From an uncultured Prevotellaceae bacterium (GTDB lineage: Bacteria; Bacteroidota; Bacteroidia; Bacteroidales; Muribaculaceae), in NCBI GenBank assembly GCA_900318865.1, contig ONMF01000012.1, forward strand, positions 1-64,000: 64,000 nt of DNA, read 5' to 3'. Under the pieces are notes generated by a model. It ran no database searches and was not told the DNA's origin. It worked only from the letters and a program-made list of their open reading frames with translations. Below are positions 25,510 to 34,324 of the stretch, one piece after another (position 1 is the first letter of the stretch; each line of letters begins with the position of its first letter). The position numbers and the translations under genes were made by a program.

Positions 25510-25544
25510 AAATCCCTGCAACACATCGGTGCAGGGATTTTTTT
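25510..25544. terminator. Intrinsic terminator between convergent genes
   Basis: AAATCCCTGCA (25510-25520) pairs with TGCAGGGATTT (25530-25540), followed by further T to 25544; the A-run on the left makes it work in both directions. Confidence 0.85.
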
Positions 25545-25568
25545 GAATGTGCCCGGAGTGCCGCGGCA

Positions 25569-27368
25569 TTACCATCGGCCCCATCCACCGCCGCCTCCCA
25601 TGCCGCCGCTGTAGTTGCTGGTGGTGACGAAGTTGGACAGTGTCGCGTTGAAAATGCTGCTTCCTCCGCTCACGGCGGTGGCTGTGGTCAGTCCGTGGAA
25701 GTATGTGCCCGCGCCGTTGATGCTGGCTCCGGTGGTGATGTTGCAAGCGCCGCCTTTTGTCAGGACGGGGCTTGACACCACCAGTGTGTAACTGTTGTAA
25801 GCGCGAGGCACAGTGAATGCCAGTGCGCCATTGCCGCTCACGGTCAGCAGTGTACCGGCGCCGATGTTGCTGCCGCCCAGCACCACCACTGGCTGTGTGG
25901 TGCCGTTCGACGAGGGAATTGTCGTGCCTCCACCCAGGCCCACCACAGTTCCTCCGGTGATGACAAACGCATTCTGGTCGCAATCAAATCCGTCCTCGGG
26001 CTGTGTGGTGCCGCAGGCTATCACGGTGCCGCCGGCAACGGTGAGTGTGCCGTTGGTGTCGATGCCGTCGTTGTTGGTGGCGTAGGCGAATATTTTACCC
26101 CCTGTGATGGCCAGGTTGCCGGCCGAGTTGATGGCATCGTCGTAGGCATAAACCTCCACCGTGCCGTCGTTGATGGTCATGCGCCCCTTGCTTTCGATGC
26201 CCTCGCTTCCTTCGCCGCCGGTGGTGCGCACCATGATGTCGCCGCCGTTGATAGTCAGGTCACCATCGGCCTTGATGCCTTTCGATTTGGCTGTATAGCG
26301 ATTGTTGTAAGTGTATTGCATATTGGTGGTGATGACTTTCACGGTCCCGCCGTTAATCTCCACCTGCTGGTCGCTGCTGATGCCCTTTCCGCCGCGTCCT
26401 GTGCTCTTGGCGAGCACGGTGCCGCCGTTGATGGTTATCAAGCTGTCGGCCTTGATGCCCGCCGAGGCATTCACGTCCATCTCGTCGCTGTCCCACTCAC
26501 CGGCGCCGGTGGTCAGTGCTGTGAATCGTCCGCCGTCCACTTGCACAAATCCGTCGCATTTCATGCCCTTGGCGGCCGGTGCGCTGCACTCCACGTTCAC
26601 CACACCGCCGCGCATCAAAACCGCGTCGTTGGCCTTGATGGCGCTGCCAGCTGTTGCGTTCACATAGATATTTACGCCGGGCCTGAACAAGATGTAATCG
26701 TCGCTGCAAATGCCGAATTTATAGTTGGCTGCCACTTTCAGATGCCCGTTGCCGCTGAAGAGTAACTTTCCTTCGGCAAACAGGGTGCCTTTCATGTCCT
26801 CGTCGTCGGTCGTGGCGTAATCGGCACCGTCGGCCAGCTGATTGTGTGTGCCGTCGGCCAGCAGCACATAACAGCGTTTTTTGCACTGGCTGTTCACAGC
26901 GGCTCCTGTGGGGTTGGTGATGCTCACGCCGTCGAGTGTGAGCTGGAATTTCTTGTCACCATAGATTTTGAATGAGCCATTGCTTGTGGAGCCGCTCAGA
27001 ACGTAGTTCACCCCTTTTGCCGTCGATATCACTGTCACATGGCATCCGTCGGTCTCCACACTCACGCCCGTCACCGTCCCGTCAACACTCACGGCATTGT
27101 CATGATAGGTGATGGTGATGGCTTGTGTGAACTCATTGTTCTCAATGTAATCCTCGTCGTCGGGGTCGATGCTTTCGGTCTCGGCCAGTGAGGTCGAATC
27201 CACCGCAATGTCGAAACTGGTCACTTCGCCCAGGTCCACAGTCGTTCCCGTTTGATCTCCTCCTGTAGTCGACCCTCCTCCCGGCCCGTTGCCGCCGGGC
27301 TCATCGGGCGAGCATGCCGTTGCTGCCACCAGCAGCGCCACGGTCATCATCCATTTCATTCCCTTCAT
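25569..27368 (-). CDS. Lipoprotein with Cthe_2159-type carbohydrate-binding beta-helix
   Basis: A 599-residue lipoprotein (lipobox ATAC, Cys about 19) with a Gly/Thr-rich tether, then long runs of short beta-strand repeats (ITINGGTVLAKSTGRGGKGI; LTINGGDIMVRTTGGEGSEG) that form the right-handed beta-helix of the Cthe_2159 carbohydrate-binding family. Clostridium Cthe_2159 binds cellulose and pectin. The end is Gly-rich (GGMGGGGGWG). Probably surface-exposed and polysaccharide-binding. A good Shine-Dalgarno (GGGAGGA) precedes the start. The 170 bases upstream have no recognised -7 box. Confidence 0.8.
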   Translation of the reverse strand: MKGMKWMMTVALLVAATACSPDEPGGNGPGGGSTTGGDQTGTTVDLGEVTSFDIAVDSTSLAETESIDPDDEDYIENNEFTQAITITYHDNAVSVDGTVTGVSVETDGCHVTVISTAKGVNYVLSGSTSNGSFKIYGDKKFQLTLDGVSITNPTGAAVNSQCKKRCYVLLADGTHNQLADGADYATTDDEDMKGTLFAEGKLLFSGNGHLKVAANYKFGICSDDYILFRPGVNIYVNATAGSAIKANDAVLMRGGVVNVECSAPAAKGMKCDGFVQVDGGRFTALTTGAGEWDSDEMDVNASAGIKADSLITINGGTVLAKSTGRGGKGISSDQQVEINGGTVKVITTNMQYTYNNRYTAKSKGIKADGDLTINGGDIMVRTTGGEGSEGIESKGRMTINDGTVEVYAYDDAINSAGNLAITGGKIFAYATNNDGIDTNGTLTVAGGTVIACGTTQPEDGFDCDQNAFVITGGTVVGLGGGTTIPSSNGTTQPVVVLGGSNIGAGTLLTVSGNGALAFTVPRAYNSYTLVVSSPVLTKGGACNITTGASINGAGTYFHGLTTATAVSGGSSIFNATLSNFVTTSNYSGGMGGGGGWGRW

Positions 27369-27541
27369 CGTCAGTCCTCCCTATAATAAATAACAATAGT
27401 CAGCTTCCGCAATGATGCGGAGCATGTTTTTTATTCAAAACGTCCTGCTCGTGCCATTATTGCCGGCCGTTCAACCAATGCCCGGCCTTTGTCGGTGAAA
27501 CCGCGGTTTTCGCCCGGCGGGCCGTCTGTTGCCGGGTTGTT

Positions 27542-28660
27542 TCAGAAGTCTACGACTTTGGCCAGGCGCAGCTGGCTGCGGAAAACCGGAAAACGCAAGG
27601 TGAGGATCACGGCGTTGTCAAAGGTGGCGTAGACGTCGTCGGTAATCGGGAGAAATGTGGCGTCGACCCAGGTGGCGGTATAGTTGTCGATGAAGGCGGT
27701 TTTCTTGAGATGTCCTTTCCATAGGCCTGTGGTCCACTGCTGGCGCTTGACTTGCGCGCCGTTCACGTAGATGATGTCATATCCGTCGCCGGCTTGCACC
27801 AGTGCCACGACATATCTTCCGCCCAGCCGCAGAATGTTGTCGTCCATGTCACGGTCAAGGTATTGCCAATAGCCTTCCAGCGGGTCGGTGCTGGCGGCAA
27901 AGTGCGCGTCGAGCGTCTCTTGGGTCCAGCGGGTGGTGATGCGGCGGTGGGGGTCGCTCATTTGTGCCATGACGGTGCGCTCCACGGCAACGCAAGCCGC
28001 GGGCCCCACGATGATGCCGGCCCTGACGGGCCCCGACGGCCGCCTGACGGCAATGTTCATCACCGGAGTGAACTCTTTGTTGCCCACGGCAATCAGCATG
28101 GTGTTCTCGTTCACTTCAACCATCAGTGAGTTGAAACCGTCGGCTAGGTCCACGCTGTCGGTCATGGTGTGGGTGAATTGTTCCACTTGTTCCCCGTTCT
28201 CGTAATGTGTGGCCGTGATGACCATCGACCGCCGGTCCATGATGTCGTCGTGCAGGTTGCTGTTGTGGCAGGTCATGGTCACGGCCCAGTAGGTGGCCGG
28301 GCCGGTGTGCTCCACCACCACGCCGCAAGCCGTGGGCGACACTTTCACCTCTTGTCCGCCGGCCGCGATGGCCCGATAGGACTTGCCGGGTTTGTTGTGC
28401 TCATTCGCCAGCCGTGCCACAAAGCGGTAGGGCGCCGCCGCCAGGCGGGTGGTGTCCAGGGCCAGCAGTGGCGTGGCTTGGCCATTGTCCAGAACAAGGT
28501 GGGGCCCATCGATGCGGGCCGTCTGGTGGGGCTGCAGGGCGAGGCCGGCCCTGATGGCCGCAAAATCGTTGTGGATGGTGGCATATCGGGCGGCAGGCTG
28601 TGCCGCCACTGCGGTGATGACGAGGGTGATACTGAGCAAAAGCCGGGCTAATGGTGTCAT
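27542..28660 (-). CDS. Secreted protein of unknown function
   Basis: About 372 residues from MTPLARLLLS, the ATG that follows the promoter; the longer reading runs through the promoter. A signal peptide (cleavage about AVAAQ) is followed by a beta-rich protein with several Trp and His (VEHTGPATYWAVTMTCHNSN; TDPLEGYWQYLDRDMDDN). The second half, with GYWQYLDRDMDDNILRLGG, resembles lectin-like beta-sandwich proteins but I cannot assign a family. Periplasmic or surface. Confidence 0.65.
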   Translation of the reverse strand: MTPLARLLLSITLVITAVAAQPAARYATIHNDFAAIRAGLALQPHQTARIDGPHLVLDNGQATPLLALDTTRLAAAPYRFVARLANEHNKPGKSYRAIAAGGQEVKVSPTACGVVVEHTGPATYWAVTMTCHNSNLHDDIMDRRSMVITATHYENGEQVEQFTHTMTDSVDLADGFNSLMVEVNENTMLIAVGNKEFTPVMNIAVRRPSGPVRAGIIVGPAACVAVERTVMAQMSDPHRRITTRWTQETLDAHFAASTDPLEGYWQYLDRDMDDNILRLGGRYVVALVQAGDGYDIIYVNGAQVKRQQWTTGLWKGHLKKTAFIDNYTATWVDATFLPITDDVYATFDNAVILTLRFPVFRSQLRLAKVVDF

Positions 28661-28679
28661 GGTGCGGTGGAAATTTTCA

Positions 28680-28687
28680 CAAAGATA
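28680..28687 (-). promoter_or_regulatory. -7 box of the secreted protein gene
   Basis: CAAAGATA reads TATCTTTG on the minus strand, 19 bases before the chosen ATG; it supports this start over the longer frame. Confidence 0.65.
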
Positions 28688-28709
28688 GGAATTTTTGCAA
28701 AAAAAGTAG

Positions 28710-28717
28710 TAATTTTG
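28710..28717 (+). promoter_or_regulatory. -7 box of the LysE operon
   Basis: TAATTTTG, 26 bases before the ATG. It is divergent from the box at 28680-28687, with 22 bases between them. Confidence 0.55.
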
Positions 28718-28743
28718 CATTTCAAAATATGTCGATGTCCTGA

Positions 28744-29415
28744 ATGGAAACGATTATCTCAATCATAGTGGGTTGCATCTCTATCGGAGTGCTCTTGTCG
28801 GCGCCCATGGGGCCCGTGGGCATCCTCTGCATCCAGCGTACGCTGAGCAGTGGCCGCAATGCGGGTTTTCGCACGGGTATCGGGGCCGCGGTGAGCGACC
28901 TGCTTTATTGTCTGGTGACGGGTTCGGGCATGTCGATTGTGACCGACATGATTGCGGCCAACAAAAGCCTGCTGCAGGTGGTGGGCTCGGTTTTTCTCAT
29001 TGCCTATGCGTTCTACATGATTCTTCACAACCCTGTGCGGCCGGTGGCCGAGGAGGACGACTCGAGCGTGGTGGTGAAGGATGAGCGCATGCGCGATGTG
29101 GTCACGGGGTTCCTGTTCACGCTGTCTAATCCGCTCATTGTGTTCCTGATTATCCCCTTCATGGCGCGCTTCAACTTCCCCATGCCCGAGCATCGTTTTT
29201 ACCACATGATGCTGGGCTATATTTTCATCGTGGTGGGGGCTCTGCTGTGGTGGGCGGCTATCACGTTCACCGTCGACAAGGTGAGGGCCCATTTCAAGCC
29301 GGGAAGCATCTGGACCATCAATCGCATCATGGGCGGCATCATCTTGCTGCTTTCGCTTTATGGACTGGCCACAGGCACGATAGAATATTTGCAGCAACTT
29401 CACATCATCCAATGA
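28744..29415 (+). CDS. LysE family transporter
   Basis: A 223-residue inner-membrane protein with about six helices and the LysE signature at the start (SAPMGPVGILCIQRTLSSGR, NAGFRTGIGAAVSDLLYC). These export amino acids or related metabolites. The loop after helix three is acidic (EEDDSSVVVKDERM). The stop overlaps the next start (ATGA). Confidence 0.88.
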   Translation: METIISIIVGCISIGVLLSAPMGPVGILCIQRTLSSGRNAGFRTGIGAAVSDLLYCLVTGSGMSIVTDMIAANKSLLQVVGSVFLIAYAFYMILHNPVRPVAEEDDSSVVVKDERMRDVVTGFLFTLSNPLIVFLIIPFMARFNFPMPEHRFYHMMLGYIFIVVGALLWWAAITFTVDKVRAHFKPGSIWTINRIMGGIILLLSLYGLATGTIEYLQQLHIIQ

Positions 29416-30095
29416 AACAAGTAGTAGAAGAAGAGTGTGTTACGGGCGACAAGTCGCTCCGAATCCCCTTTGTGGCGCGGCTCGACTCGATGCCTCTGGA
29501 CGAGGCCGGCGAGTGGCTCCAGCATCATGCCGTGCATCACACCATCGGCATTGTCAACTGGCCGCAGGTGGTGGATTACCGCCCCGATGCCTCATTTGCC
29601 ATTGCACGTGGCAAGGAGCGGCTGTATATCCACTTTATGGCGGCGGGCGAAGACTTGCGCGCTGTCAACACCGAGCCGTTGAGCCCGGTGGCGCAGGACA
29701 GCTGTGTGGAGTTTTTCATGCAGGTGCCGGGCGACCCCGAGTACTGGAACTTTGAGTTCAACTGCATCGGCACGGTCAATGCCAGCCACCGTGTCACGCG
29801 ACCCGAGGCGGTGCGCCTCACGGCGCAGGAGATTGCCACGATAGGGCGGGTGGGCTCATGTGGAACGGCTCCCTTTGCCGAGCGGCCGGGATTCCATCGC
29901 TGGACGCTCACCGTGAGCCTGCCGCTGCGGCTGGTGCGCCTGGATGCTGACCACTTGCCGCCGTGCATCATGGCCAATGTCTATAAATGTGCCGACAAGA
30001 CGGCACATCCCCACCTACTGTCGTGGGCTCCCATAGCGGTGGAGCGGCCCAACTTCCACGAGCCGGCCCACTTTGCACCCATGTTCTTCGAATAG
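29412..30095 (+). CDS. CBM9-like carbohydrate-binding protein
   Basis: A 227-residue protein without a signal peptide, resembling the carbohydrate family 9 binding fold seen in Bacteroidetes (EPLSPVAQDSCVEFFMQVPG; YWNFEFNCIGTVNASHRVTR; PCIMANVYKCADKTAHPHLL; FHEPAHFAPMFFE ending). Cytoplasmic location makes a role in sugar capture unclear. Translationally coupled to the LysE gene, which may mean the two handle a common metabolite (inference). Confidence 0.7.
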   Translation: MKQVVEEECVTGDKSLRIPFVARLDSMPLDEAGEWLQHHAVHHTIGIVNWPQVVDYRPDASFAIARGKERLYIHFMAAGEDLRAVNTEPLSPVAQDSCVEFFMQVPGDPEYWNFEFNCIGTVNASHRVTRPEAVRLTAQEIATIGRVGSCGTAPFAERPGFHRWTLTVSLPLRLVRLDADHLPPCIMANVYKCADKTAHPHLLSWAPIAVERPNFHEPAHFAPMFFE

Positions 30096-30196
30096 CGGCC
30101 TCGCCCATCTTCTCGGCGAGGATGTCGCCGTACTCGCTCACGTAGGCCAGAATGCTGTGCAGTGTTACCCGATGTGGCGCGTGCCGCCGGGTGCGG

Positions 30197-30562
30197 TTAC
30201 GGCACGGTGACGGTGATGCTCGATGTGCGGAAGCGCAGCAGGTTGTCGCGCAGGCGCTTGTTGCCCTTGTTGAGGGTGTAGCTTTTCTGCGACCGGAATT
30301 TGACCAGCGGCACGGTGAAGGTGATGGCCTCGTGCCCGGCCGTGTAGCTGAAGTGGACGGCGGTGTTGCGCTCGTTGAGCAGGATGAGGGTGTCGGCCGG
30401 GCCGGCATGGAGCCGCTGCACCACTTCGCTCATGGGCACCGTGACGGTGGCGTTATGGCAGTCGGCATGGCCCACATTGGTGATGAGGATGTTCACGGTG
30501 TCGGTGTTCTGGCATGAGACGCATGCCAGCGCCAGGCACAGGATGATGAGGAACTGTTTCAT
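30197..30562 (-). CDS. Small lipoprotein of unknown function
   Basis: A 121-residue predicted lipoprotein (lipid Cys 14 or 17 in LALACVSC). The mature part is a single beta-rich domain (VNILITNVGHADCHNATVTV; FSYTAGHEAITFTVPLVKFR) with a vague resemblance to the first strands of DUF4861. The start overlaps the stop of the upstream membrane protein (TAATG), so the two are made together. It ends a run of nine minus-strand genes; in the 100 bases beyond it there is a short CCTCGCC/GGCGAGG hairpin at 30099-30121. Confidence 0.6.
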   Translation of the reverse strand: MKQFLIILCLALACVSCQNTDTVNILITNVGHADCHNATVTVPMSEVVQRLHAGPADTLILLNERNTAVHFSYTAGHEAITFTVPLVKFRSQKSYTLNKGNKRLRDNLLRFRTSSITVTVP

Positions 30563-32013
30563 TACTTGATTTCGTTAATGCCCTTGATGCCGTCGCGGCA
30601 CAGGCACACGCGGTAACGCTTGTACTCGCTCTGTGCGGCATATTTGCAATGAATAACAAAGTTGAGGTAGTAGAGCTTGTTGCCGTGGGTGGTGGTGGCG
30701 GCAGCCGAGCCGTCGTTGACAAAGAGCGACACCTGGGGGTTGTCCATCTTGCGCATGAAGCCGGCCAGGTTGTAACGCACGATGTTGTTTACCCCGGTGA
30801 GCGGATAGTCCGAGAGTTGCTGCACGGCCTTGCGCCTGATGTGCACATGCTTGCGGTACTGAATCACTTGCTCGTCGACCCCGCGGTTGATGACCAGGGG
30901 CGAGCGGCGGGCACGCTTCTTGTTCACTTGCTTCGACACATCGGCCGGCGACACAAAGTCGAATCCCTCCTTCACATGGCCGATGCGGTTGGCTCCGATG
31001 CGGATGGTGGTGATGTAGTCGTAGAGGCGACTGCCCATGCTATTGGCAAAATAGTTGTGGATGAGGTCCTTGATGCGGTCCTTGAACATGTAGCTGATGA
31101 CCAGCGCAATGAAAAACTCCATCGTGAAGTTGCCGTAGGTCTGCTGGAAGGCGAACGACACCACCGTGGCGAAGACCATGGCGATGCCCGCTGCCAGGCT
31201 GAAGGCAACTTGTTCAAGAAACACGTTGCTGCGACGCTTGTGGGTGGGCAGGTAAAGGTTCGACTCGATGTATTTCTTCAGCTGGCCGGCGTGATAGACG
31301 AATTGCCCGTTGCCGTCGGGCGAGTTCTGCTCCACGCAGATGTAGGACATCTGCCGCCGGTAGGCATGTTCCTGCCCCAGCACCTGCTGCAGCTGGGTGA
31401 GCAGGGCGGGGTCAATGTCGCGCCGTTGCCGGCGGGCGAGCAGTTTGATGATGCGTCCGCAGTGTTGTTCCAGAATATTGGAGATGAACTCGTCGCCGTA
31501 GTTGTAGTAGGTGGTGGCTTGCTCGTTCTCGGCAAGCACCTGGCGCAGTGAGCGGTAATGGGCCAGGACACCCTGGCACTGCTCCAGAAAATCGCGGGTC
31601 ATGGCTGTGCGCTGGCTGGCGGCGGCGCGCTCCAGGGCGTGAAAAGCGTCGCGGATGCTGCTCTTGACAATGGATGCAAACATCTTGATTTCGCTTTGCA
31701 GGGCGTCGAGCGAGGGGTCGTCGGCATGCTCGGCCATGCGCCTGCAGGCATCGGCCAGCCGGGAGCAGGGCAGCGAGTGAGCGTCGGCCAATTCCATGAG
31801 CCGATAGGACGGCGTGATGAGCCGCAGGTGCGACAAGATGTCGCAATAGAAGGTGTCTTTGGTGTAGGTGTGCTTGTTCACATCGAGCACCTCGGGGATG
31901 AAAATCCACGTGTTCATGGAGAAGTCATTGTAGGTGACGCCGTCTTGCGGCACGAAACCTACCTTGAACTCCAACGTGTTGCTGTCGTGAATTTTGGGCT
32001 TGATGAAAATCAT
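30562..32013 (-). CDS. Membrane protein of unknown function
   Basis: A 483-residue protein. The first half (about 1-260) is helical and soluble, with a histidine- and arginine-rich middle; two closely spaced transmembrane helices follow (VAFSLAAGIAMVFATVVSFA and FFIALVISYMFKDRIK); the last 150 residues are basic and probably cytoplasmic (VNKKRARRSPLVINRG). I do not recognise a family; homologues of similar layout exist in Bacteroides from memory. It lies 16 bases after the DASS transporter gene and is coupled to the small lipoprotein gene. Confidence 0.6.
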   Translation of the reverse strand: MIFIKPKIHDSNTLEFKVGFVPQDGVTYNDFSMNTWIFIPEVLDVNKHTYTKDTFYCDILSHLRLITPSYRLMELADAHSLPCSRLADACRRMAEHADDPSLDALQSEIKMFASIVKSSIRDAFHALERAAASQRTAMTRDFLEQCQGVLAHYRSLRQVLAENEQATTYYNYGDEFISNILEQHCGRIIKLLARRQRRDIDPALLTQLQQVLGQEHAYRRQMSYICVEQNSPDGNGQFVYHAGQLKKYIESNLYLPTHKRRSNVFLEQVAFSLAAGIAMVFATVVSFAFQQTYGNFTMEFFIALVISYMFKDRIKDLIHNYFANSMGSRLYDYITTIRIGANRIGHVKEGFDFVSPADVSKQVNKKRARRSPLVINRGVDEQVIQYRKHVHIRRKAVQQLSDYPLTGVNNIVRYNLAGFMRKMDNPQVSLFVNDGSAAATTTHGNKLYYLNFVIHCKYAAQSEYKRYRVCLCRDGIKGINEIK

Positions 32014-32029
32014 GGCACATCGGGGGGAA

Positions 32030-33733
32030 TTAGCGGAAGAAGACTCCTTGTGTGTAACCGTACCAGCGCAGCAGTGTTTCGCCCCACACGATAATCAGTA
32101 TCCAGCTGATTATCATCATGGTGATGCCAAACTTGAAGGTGTCGCTCCAGCTGTACTGGTTGGTGGTGTAGAGCAGGGCGGCGGGTTTGCTGTTGAACGG
32201 CAGCACATACACGTGGCCCACCAGCATGGCCACCGGAAACGCCAGGCTCATGATGGGATAGCCGTTCTTCTGTGCCACGCCGATGGCAATGGGGATGAAG
32301 ATGAGCGTGAGCATGGTCTTCGACTGGAAAATGAGCGAGAAAATGAGCATTCCGGCAGTGAGGATGAGGAAGATGGCCCAGAACGGGGTGGCCGATGTGA
32401 TGCCCAGGCTGGTGAACAGCGCGTCGATGAGCGTGCCCGGCAGCCCGGTGGCGTCGAGCCCGGCTCCCAGGGTATAGGCGCCGGCCGAGAACAGCAGCAG
32501 GTGCCAGGGAATGTCAACATCGTTCCATTTCACCACGCCGATGCCCGGCAGTAGTGCCACCACGGCACCCAGGAAAGCCACGGCCGTCTGGTTGATGCCG
32601 TGTTGCTTGTCGGTGGCCCAGAGCAGCAGCACCACCACAAAGATGGCAATCGCTTTGTATTCCTCGGGTTTCATTTTGCCCAGTTTCTTCAGCTCGTCGC
32701 GCAAGCGGTCCATGCCGCCGGCAATTTGTGGCACACGTTCCTCTTTCTTGAGCGGGAAAAAGATTTTCGACCCCACAAACCAGGCGATGAAAATCAGCAG
32801 CACGCTGAAGGGGAAGGCGGCCTTGAACCAATCTTGATAACTGAAGGCGCCTATGCCCAGTGCGCCGGCAATGAGCGAGCCGGCCAGCAAGGTGGCTCCC
32901 GAGCCGGTGAGGAAGGCGTTGGCGCCGAGGTTGATCTGGAACAGGTTCTGCAGAATCAGGTTGCGGCCAAAGTTGTTGCGGTTCTCGCCGCCCGTAGCGC
33001 CATAGATGGCAGCAATGACCATGAAGATGGGCAGCAGGATGGCTGCCTTGGCCGTGGTGGCCGAGATGAACGCTGAGAGCACCAGGTTGATGACGATGAA
33101 GCTGACCATGATGCCGCTGGCATTCTTGCCGAACTTGAGGACGAACCAGATGGCGAAGCGCTTTGCCACCTGGGTCTTGACCAGCATGCTGGCCAGGATG
33201 AACGACAGGATGTTGAGCCACATCACGGGGTGACCCAGCTGCGCGTAGGCCGTTTTGTCGGATGTGATGCCCGTCAGGACAATTGACAGAATCACAATCA
33301 GTGATGTCAGATAATTGGGAATGGCCTCGGTAATCCACAAGATGATGGCCGCGATGAAAATGGCCAGCATGGCATAGTTGATGCGGATGAACTGATGGTG
33401 GGTGGCCTGGCTGATTTCGGCTTGCTGGGCCTCAGTGATTTCACTGTCCTGGCCAGCTTTCAGTTCCTTGACCTTGGCGGCCTCCATCTGGTCGTAGCGT
33501 TTCATGGCCGATTCGGTGAGCGCGGTCGTCTCATGGTTGGTGTCGATGTTGTTGATAAACGAGATGTCGGCCATCCAGTAGATGACTACAAACGCAAGGA
33601 TTGCCAGCGGGGCGCCAATGCGTTGCAAAATTCTCTCAAAACCGGATTTCTGCATCTTGGGCAGTTTCTCGATTTTGTAGTTTTCCATGTTCAGCGGGTC
33701 GAAAGCCGCTGTGTTTTTTGTTTCGTCGGCCAT
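32030..33733 (-). CDS. DASS-family sodium:anion symporter
   Basis: A 567-residue inner-membrane transporter of the DASS/SLC13 family with about 12 helices in two repeats. The first ion/substrate loop is NAFLTGSGATLLAGSLI and the second LPFNSKPAALLYTTNQ; both differ from the usual SNT motif, so the substrate may not be a dicarboxylate. SLC13-type proteins also carry sulfate and phosphate. Between helices 1 and 2 there is an unusual hydrophilic insert of about 60 residues (TTALTESAMKRYDQMEAAKV...). The gene is in the phosphate-like locus behind the CYTH genes but separated from them by a terminator. Confidence 0.85.
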   Translation of the reverse strand: MADETKNTAAFDPLNMENYKIEKLPKMQKSGFERILQRIGAPLAILAFVVIYWMADISFINNIDTNHETTALTESAMKRYDQMEAAKVKELKAGQDSEITEAQQAEISQATHHQFIRINYAMLAIFIAAIILWITEAIPNYLTSLIVILSIVLTGITSDKTAYAQLGHPVMWLNILSFILASMLVKTQVAKRFAIWFVLKFGKNASGIMVSFIVINLVLSAFISATTAKAAILLPIFMVIAAIYGATGGENRNNFGRNLILQNLFQINLGANAFLTGSGATLLAGSLIAGALGIGAFSYQDWFKAAFPFSVLLIFIAWFVGSKIFFPLKKEERVPQIAGGMDRLRDELKKLGKMKPEEYKAIAIFVVVLLLWATDKQHGINQTAVAFLGAVVALLPGIGVVKWNDVDIPWHLLLFSAGAYTLGAGLDATGLPGTLIDALFTSLGITSATPFWAIFLILTAGMLIFSLIFQSKTMLTLIFIPIAIGVAQKNGYPIMSLAFPVAMLVGHVYVLPFNSKPAALLYTTNQYSWSDTFKFGITMMIISWILIIVWGETLLRWYGYTQGVFFR

Positions 33734-33760
33734 GACAAAAGGTAGATTGGATGTTTTGTT

Positions 33761-33820
33761 AAAAAAGGAGGGGACGCGGTGAGCCCGTGCGGTCGCATCG
33801 TGCGCACCGCGCCCCTCTCC
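33761..33820 (-). terminator. Intrinsic terminator after the CYTH gene
   Basis: On the minus strand a GC-rich stem (arms 33767-33781 and 33805-33820, core CACCGCG) is followed by six T (33766-33761). It separates the CYTH pair from the DASS transporter, which may start from the weak box (TACCTTTT) in the bases between. Confidence 0.75.
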
Positions 33821-33847
33821 CGAAGGGAATGATATGAAATGGTAAGT

Positions 33848-34318
33848 CTACTTCCAGTTCTTGAACGGATTCTTCATCAGCATGGAGTTATAGTAGCGCG
33901 GGTCGCCGGTCACCTCCTGGCCCAGCCAGGCAGGTTTGTCGAAGGCGGCGTCCTCACTGGGCAATTCCACCTCGGCCACGGTCAGCCCCTCGTTGTCGCC
34001 GTAGAACTCGTCGACCTCGAAGGTGAACTCACCGGCCTTGACCAGATAGCGGGTCTTGTCGATGACACCGGGCTCACAAATTTTGAGCAAGTCGTTCACT
34101 TCGGCAACCGGGATTTCCTTCTCCCACTCGAAGCGGCTTGCGCCGCTCTCGTTGCCTATGCCCTTGATGGTGATGAAACCCTTGTCGCCCTTCACACGCA
34201 CGCGCACCGTGCGCTCAGGCACCGAACTCAGATATCCCTGCGTGATGCGTGTGGCCTTGAAAGCCTCGGCTTTGAAATCGCCATTCACCAAAAATTTTCT
34301 TTCAATTTCTTGTGCCAT
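33848..34318 (-). CDS. CYTH-domain triphosphatase
   Basis: A 156-residue protein that is one CYTH (triphosphate tunnel metalloenzyme) domain. The ExExK motif is Glu4, Glu6, Lys8 in QEIERKF; further tunnel residues sit in VRVRVKGDKGFITIKG, FEWEKEIP, KTRYLVKAGEFTFEVDEFYG and VAEVELPSE. Small bacterial CYTH proteins hydrolyse inorganic triphosphate or thiamine triphosphate with Mg2+. It starts six bases after a gene for a more divergent protein of the same apparent fold. Confidence 0.9.
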   Translation of the reverse strand: MAQEIERKFLVNGDFKAEAFKATRITQGYLSSVPERTVRVRVKGDKGFITIKGIGNESGASRFEWEKEIPVAEVNDLLKICEPGVIDKTRYLVKAGEFTFEVDEFYGDNEGLTVAEVELPSEDAAFDKPAWLGQEVTGDPRYYNSMLMKNPFKNWK

Positions 34319-34324
34319 AATCGT

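Noticed and set aside
30096..30196. Protein-like minus-strand string (LHSILAYVSEYGDILAEKMG)
   Set aside because: No start codon or ribosome site, and the frame continues into the antisense of the CBM9-like gene; possibly a remnant, but not supportable as a gene.
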